Shown in pieces: positions 17,443 through 21,994 of a DNA stretch of 21,994 nucleotides (positions within the stretch are counted from its first letter, which is position 1; each line of letters opens with the position of its first letter). This DNA is from Apostichopus parvimensis. Taxonomy: Eukaryota > Echinodermata > Holothuroidea > Aspidochirotida > Stichopodidae. A program made the position numbers and the translations under genes. The notes below the pieces were generated by a model that saw only the letters and a program-made list of their open reading frames with translations, did no database searches and was not told the DNA's origin. The stretch lies in NCBI GenBank assembly GCA_000934455.1, contig KN884608.1, forward strand, positions 6,876-28,869. The letters run 5' to 3'.

Positions 17443-20400
17443 AAGCTGTTTGGGGCGAGTCTTCAATGCCTTTAATAAATGAATTTCAGACTTTCTTATA
17501 TACAGTGACAAAAATGAATTTAGAAATCTCTGTGCTTCCTTTCATTGGCTCAGTCATTGACCATTGGCATCATACAGTAATTGCTGACATTTTCACTGTC
17601 AATTTTGGTTCTAAAACATGACTCTGCATATTTGCAGGCTTAAATACAAGCAGTTCCTAAAATAAGATTGCAGAAGAAAGGTTGCAGTCTAAAAAATTCC
17701 ATTTGTTAATTTGTGGAAGGGGACTGAGGTGATGATGGAACCAGGAGAAGTAATTAATCGAATTCATGTTGTATAATATCCAGCTGTTTAGCCCTGTGGA
17801 GTGGCAGCCGGATAACCTCTGCTCAACTGATCAATGCTATTTTTGAGTAATTTACAGACAAATCAAGTAAAACATTATTGTAGCACCATAAATCATTTAT
17901 GTATTCATTTGTGAGTGCGTATTCATCAATAATCTATACTTTCCAAATTTCTCTGTTAGTGCATTTGAATTCTGGCATGTGAAACAGAGAACTTCTTGGA
18001 ATTGATATTATTTACCTTTATCATGTACACTTATCAGAACTCAGTTGAAGGATCGTGAATTACCAACACTATACTGCCTGTATCTGGGATTGCGTCCATA
18101 GAGGAAGCTTGAAAACGGTACCTTTAAGTTTAACCCATTGCTATGATACAGAATACACCTGTAGGCTGTAGGACCTACTTCTTACACGCTAGGCTAAGTT
18201 AGTACCACCACAGTTGTCAACAGGTTACGGCAAACTCTAGTGTTATGATGCCTATGCTATTGCTAAGGAAGGCTGTAACTTAGTTTGCAACATATTCACT
18301 AAGCATAGCCTATTGGCAGGTTTGTTGTTTGTATCAAACTGCATTAAATTACGCTGTCAACGAACGAAACAACTCACGTGTTCATTAGTATATTTTCAGC
18401 ATACTGCAAGGTACAGTAGGTACAATATACAAGGTAAACGACTAGATTTTGCGTGTGATGGTAGAATACTACAATGTGCAAAGTACAATGTACTTGAGTT
18501 TGACAGTACAGTAGGCCAACGCTTATGCATAAAGTAGTTGAAGCCCCTGATGCGTATGCTATAGCCACTAAGTTATCCAGCTCACTGTTCTGTGATCCAG
18601 GTCTGTGGTGTGTAGAGATCAGTGGGTGGTAGCCTATCAGCTGATACATTACGTAACAGTAAACAAGCATGTGGGGTATAACAGTACTAAATGCAATCTC
18701 GTGATGTACTGAAAGACAGCACTCTCAATTTATCTTAATATTCTAGTGCAATAGATCTCTGGGAAAGCAAATTGTCTGCGAATTCAAATGTTTCCCACGT
18801 CTGTTTTCCCCCCAAGAATTGTTACTAGGACCTCGCTAACGGGGGTGGGGTATTTGGCGACCGTGTGCTTCACTCGATCAGTGGGGCTGTTTGGCCCCGG
18901 TGTCTAGCGGTACCGGTCCTCCAAAGTGAAGATGTTTAATATTACAAAATATAAGTCTTTCTCACTTATTAGGGAAACTGGGGAAACATTTTTCATTGTT
19001 TAATAGCTATATTATCCAAGTTTTTTCTGTGTTTGTGGAAAATCTGGAAATCTTCACGTACGCTATAGGGCCTACTTTTTTCTGGGCCTATATTCTGCGG
19101 TATCCATTGATCGCCATCGTACGTAGAACCTCATTCTGCCGACGGAATCGTCTATAGGAGAAAAGATGGTCAACAAAATGTGCACATTTACTAAACTTAT
19201 GCCAATGCAGAGATTCCTGATCGTAATATTTATAGGCAGTGTAATGGGGATCGAGTATAATAGCGATATTTTTCGCGCACCAATCTGCAGCTAAAAGACA
19301 ATGTAAATAATTTGGAAAATGAACGAAGTCGAGCTAATCGACTGAGTAGTGGTTCAAAGTAGCAGTGAGGTATTGTACAGGCTTAGGATTGGCGCACACT
19401 TATAGCTACTCATAGTACATGCCTAGTAATAGAGGAACCGTAATGTAAAGAAGATAAGCTATCTTCATATATAGGTATTTTTGCAGATGTTTTTTTTTTA
19501 ATTGTTGCCACTACAATATGCCTAGCTGCTTATTTACAATTCTGCGACATGTTTGACCTTGTTCAACACTTACTTTTGGTGGAAATAGTTAAATTTCATA
19601 CTACACAGAAACATAATTTTCCAATGTGCAATTATACGTCCGTAGCACCATGTATCTGCCCAAGTGCCTATCCTTTATTCACGGGACGCCTAGATCTGTA
19701 CTATGGAGACTTGAACAGCGATCACAGTGCCGAATGAATTTTGCGTTTTCGCGAGTATATTTTCAGTCACGGTCCCCAAATAGCGAGTACTTTTAACAAT
19801 ATTTTCCGGTGAGGCCTGAGAAGAAGCATGTTGTCTTTGGTAGAGATCAATCTGTATGCTGAATACAAGAAAAGTGTCCATATCGGTTATCAGCTGCCAA
19901 TGTACATATTGTTTGCCATATCTCAATGTTTTTTACTGGACTACTTTCAAGTATGCTGTTCATCCTAGCGTATACGCTACAACGTATAGTGTGTCACATT
20001 CATATAAGAATATTCGTGTAGCATCGTCGAAACCACACTGCAGTTTTGCTGTCTGGTTTTGCTTAACAATTTCGTTATGCATGGTCTACATGCATACTGT
20101 ATATTCCACGTTATCTACTACATAGAACATGCCCCTTCCCACACCCCTCCCTACCAAGTTAAAGGAGATCCTTGGTATAGCTACATGAAAACATAGAAGG
20201 GAGAAAAAGAACTTGGACTCAATATACCCTTCTAACGGTCTTGTCTCGGGTTCAGACTTAATTAGTCCACTCTCTACAACAGCCTTGCTTTGAAGAAACA
20301 ATTTACCACATTATACATCAAACAGATCAAGTTAAGAATTTTCATTACAAATTAGTGCCAAACTTTCGGAAAACGCTGTAACTATAAACTTCCATAAAAA

Positions 20401-20807
20401 CAAACAATCTCTCATCGTATGGAAACTAAACGATTGGAATTTTCTACATGCGCATTTTCCATCTGTTCTTGAAAGATTGTATCACATGTACCGATACATA
20501 CAAACTCTCCAAGTATTTTTCATTTGGGTCAATCAGGAATTCATTGGAACAGCTTCGATCGTTAGATAAATAGATTGCTTCGAAAATTGTTTCGCGCCTC
20601 GCATTAATAGGGTCTTGAAAATTTCTCATGGGCCTTTTCGGGAGAGCCGCACTTTGCCCAACAGTGACGTATAGGCCTTTGTGTTTACAGTTGCCATTGA
20701 TAACCATCTAAGTATGGTTAAACAATAAAACAATATAAATTATAACCTGCTCGGTTTATTTTTTAAGTCAAATTATAGCCTGCTCACCTGAAAGATAGCC
20801 TGCTCAC
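17443..20807. other. Intergenic sequence without recognised genes
   Basis: AT-rich sequence read on both strands. No protein family, tRNA, rRNA or tandem array was recognised. A GC-richer patch lies at about 18800-18925 (ctaacgggggtggggtattt and tgtctagcggtaccggtcct), without a clear identity. Short open frames throughout look random. One minus-strand frame at 20444-20707 has coding-like composition and is discussed as a finding. Confidence 0.5.
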
Positions 20808-20808
20808 C
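20740..20808. repeat. Short tandem repeat of (t)tatagcctgctcacc type
   Basis: Three imperfect copies of a roughly 20-30 bp unit: ttataacctgctcgg, ttatagcctgctcacctga, agatagcctgctcacctta. They abut the Penelope-like remnant on its 5' side and may mark its junction. Confidence 0.6.
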
Positions 20809-20810
20809 TT

Positions 20811-21158
20811 ATTAATCACATCAATTCCTTCCACAGCACCATTAAATTCACCTCTTTACTCTCACCAACAGGTTAACTTCCTCGATGTGACTGTTCGCAA
20901 GGAACACGGTTCTCTCTCTACAGACTTATACACCAAGCCCACAGACACACACCAGTATCTACATTCTTCTACAGTAGCTGCCATCCTCGCCACGGCAAGT
21001 CTGGAATTGCCTACAGTCAAGCACTTCGTCTTCTTCGTATTTGCTCTAACAATTCCTCTTTCATTCGTCATACAGATGTTTTTAAAAACACCTTATTGCC
21101 AGGGGCCGTAGTGCCAGAAAGGTGCATGAAGCCATTCAGAGAGCCGCTCCCAATATTC
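20811..21158 (+). pseudogene. Penelope-like reverse transcriptase remnant, frameshifted
   Basis: Plus-strand fragments in successive frames match the C-terminal part of Penelope-like reverse transcriptases: INSFHSTIKFT (about 20820), then NFLDVTV and TDLYTKPTDTHQYLH (about 20875-20964), then YSSCHPRHGKSGIAYSQALR (20970 on) with ICSNN, then ARKVHEAIQRA (about 21110-21145). The conserved KPTDTHQYL and SCHP.H.K words are diagnostic of the family. At least three frameshifts separate the blocks, including an apparent 5-bp insertion before YSSCHP, so this is a dead copy. The catalytic RT motifs further upstream are absent, indicating 5' truncation. The GIY-YIG endonuclease part is not seen downstream. 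Confidence 0.85.
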
Positions 21159-21173
21159 ATAATAATAATAATA
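21158..21173. repeat. Short (ata)n microsatellite
   Basis: Five ATA/AAT triplets directly after the last recognisable coding words of the Penelope-like remnant, probably at an internal deletion or junction point. Confidence 0.7.
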
Positions 21174-21289
21174 AGTAGTTACCAGTATTCACTAATAAGC
21201 TTCTAAACTGTGTGTTGCTTATCTTTCTCACCAATATCGATATACCTTTATTGTCTGTTATGATGATTAAAAAATAATATCTAGGTAAC

Positions 21290-21445
21290 CTGCAGGAGCC
21301 GTGCCCTGCACGTCTCGATCAGTGTTTTGTTTTCATTCTGAGCATCATCGCTTGTATTTTGTCCCTTGTAGTTTCTGTTACTTGTCATTCCGCCTCTGAA
21401 GATCCTGCTAGGATCGAAACGTCAGGCCCACTTACTTTTACGCAT
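21290..21445 (+). mobile_element. Penelope-like element 3' region (second copy)
   Basis: The stretch ttctgttacttgtcatt at 21373, followed by gcctctgaagatcctgctaggatcgaaacgtcaggcc and acttacttttacgca, closely matches 10477-10558 in intron 5, in the same orientation. Lying just 3' of the reverse transcriptase remnant, it ties the shared 3' motif to Penelope-like elements. About 200 bp between the RT words and this end is too short and non-coding to hold the endonuclease domain, so the copy is internally deleted. The left boundary is approximate. Confidence 0.65.
21392..21427 (+). ncRNA. Hammerhead-like motif in Penelope 3' end (copy 2)
   Basis: Order: gcct, ctgaa(ga), stem gatcc-tgcta-ggatc, gaaac, gtc, aggc. 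Outer arms GCCU/AGGC and the inner stem are perfect, as in the intron 5 copy, while the loop and core bases differ. The core CUGAAGA fits CUGANGA only if it overlaps the 5' arm of the stem, and stem III is missing, so a working ribozyme is unproven. Confidence 0.35.
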
Positions 21446-21994
21446 GGTTAAACATGTTAATAAAAACTGTAGATGAGTTGTATTTTAGCTCTTCACAAAT
21501 TTGATAAAATCCCTAACTTTATATGCTTGGACCAACAAGCAACCGAAATGCTTGTGGACGCATTTATTCCCACTAATAAGACAATTGTAAAGGCTTGCTA
21601 TATGCATGCATGGCCTTCCAACTAGTGACCTAAAGAAACTTCAATGCATTCCAAACTCGGTGACAAGGTTAGTTTCACAGGCCAGATTTACAACTAATGT
21701 TACTTACTTATATCCTTAGTAAGAGTGTGCCCAATTGGGCAACTTTTATACTTATTAGCTTCAGTGCAAAATTTGTCGGTGTAACCGATGCAACATGCGA
21801 TGAACTCTAGCAGTCGGCCGTCAAACTGACGCAGAAGTAAGCTGAAAAGCGCTTTAAGTTAGTAGCCTAAAGTAGGCATCTTATATTGCCCCCAGCTTAT
21901 ATTGCTGAATGCTGAACAAATAAAGGAATGTAACCGAATGGATATGTAAAGTGATTTGAAGGATCAAAATCAATAAACGTGGAAATGGGGGGGG
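21446..21994. other. Right-edge intergenic sequence
   Basis: AT-rich sequence with no recognised gene or repeat, ending in a run of eight G at the window edge. Confidence 0.5.

Noticed and set aside
17293-18670. Several 60-100 codon frames in the upstream region
   Set aside because: They overlap on both strands, have random-looking composition and no consistent splice signals.
18800-18930. GC-rich patch considered as a tRNA or rRNA fragment
   Set aside because: I could not draw a cloverleaf or match any conserved rRNA word on either strand.

Overview
The window reads as nuclear DNA of an animal, most likely a marine invertebrate. It is AT-rich, has no bacterial-style gene packing, and holds one intron-rich protein gene whose introns are filled with minisatellites and retroelement debris. 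The exact phylum cannot be fixed from the sequence. An invertebrate deuterostome or a lophotrochozoan would both fit the high similarity to vertebrate soluble epoxide hydrolase together with Penelope-like element (PLE) remnants.

The main gene is on the minus strand. It is EPHX2, bifunctional epoxide hydrolase 2 / soluble epoxide hydrolase. I could assemble twelve coding exons from the ATG at 16479 down to 1205. All have GT-AG introns, compatible phases and the expected domain order. They encode about 388 residues: an N-terminal HAD-type phosphatase domain (exons 1-5), a proline-containing linker (exon 6), and the first part of the C-terminal alpha/beta-hydrolase (exons 7-12), including the HGFP oxyanion motif and the nucleophile motif GHDWGG. 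The last third (second catalytic Tyr, the charge-relay Asp and His) lies beyond base 1, so the gene is cut by the window edge.

Layout from left to right: intron 12 with a 27-bp minisatellite (244-867); exon 12; intron 11 with a C22 run; exon 11; intron 10 with a G12 run, a 135-bp tandem duplication and a 51-bp minisatellite; exons 10, 9 and 8; intron 7 with a large 55-bp minisatellite; exons 7 and 6; intron 5 with a PLE 3' end; exons 5 and 4; intron 3 with a 35-bp minisatellite that has inverted copies beside exon 3; exons 3, 2 and 1. Upstream, about 16.6-17.5 kb is the likely promoter region, with an AAGATGGCGGC (YY1-type) motif. From 17.5 to 20.8 kb I see no recognisable gene. At 20.8-21.45 kb lies a second, frameshifted PLE remnant ending in the same 3' motif as the one in intron 5.

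The points most worth a second look are: the DLGG (instead of DLDG) phosphatase motif; the hammerhead-like fold shared by the two PLE 3' ends; the complementary homopolymer runs on either side of the nucleophile exon; and the four unrelated minisatellite families within one gene. I did not find a convincing new multi-gene system.
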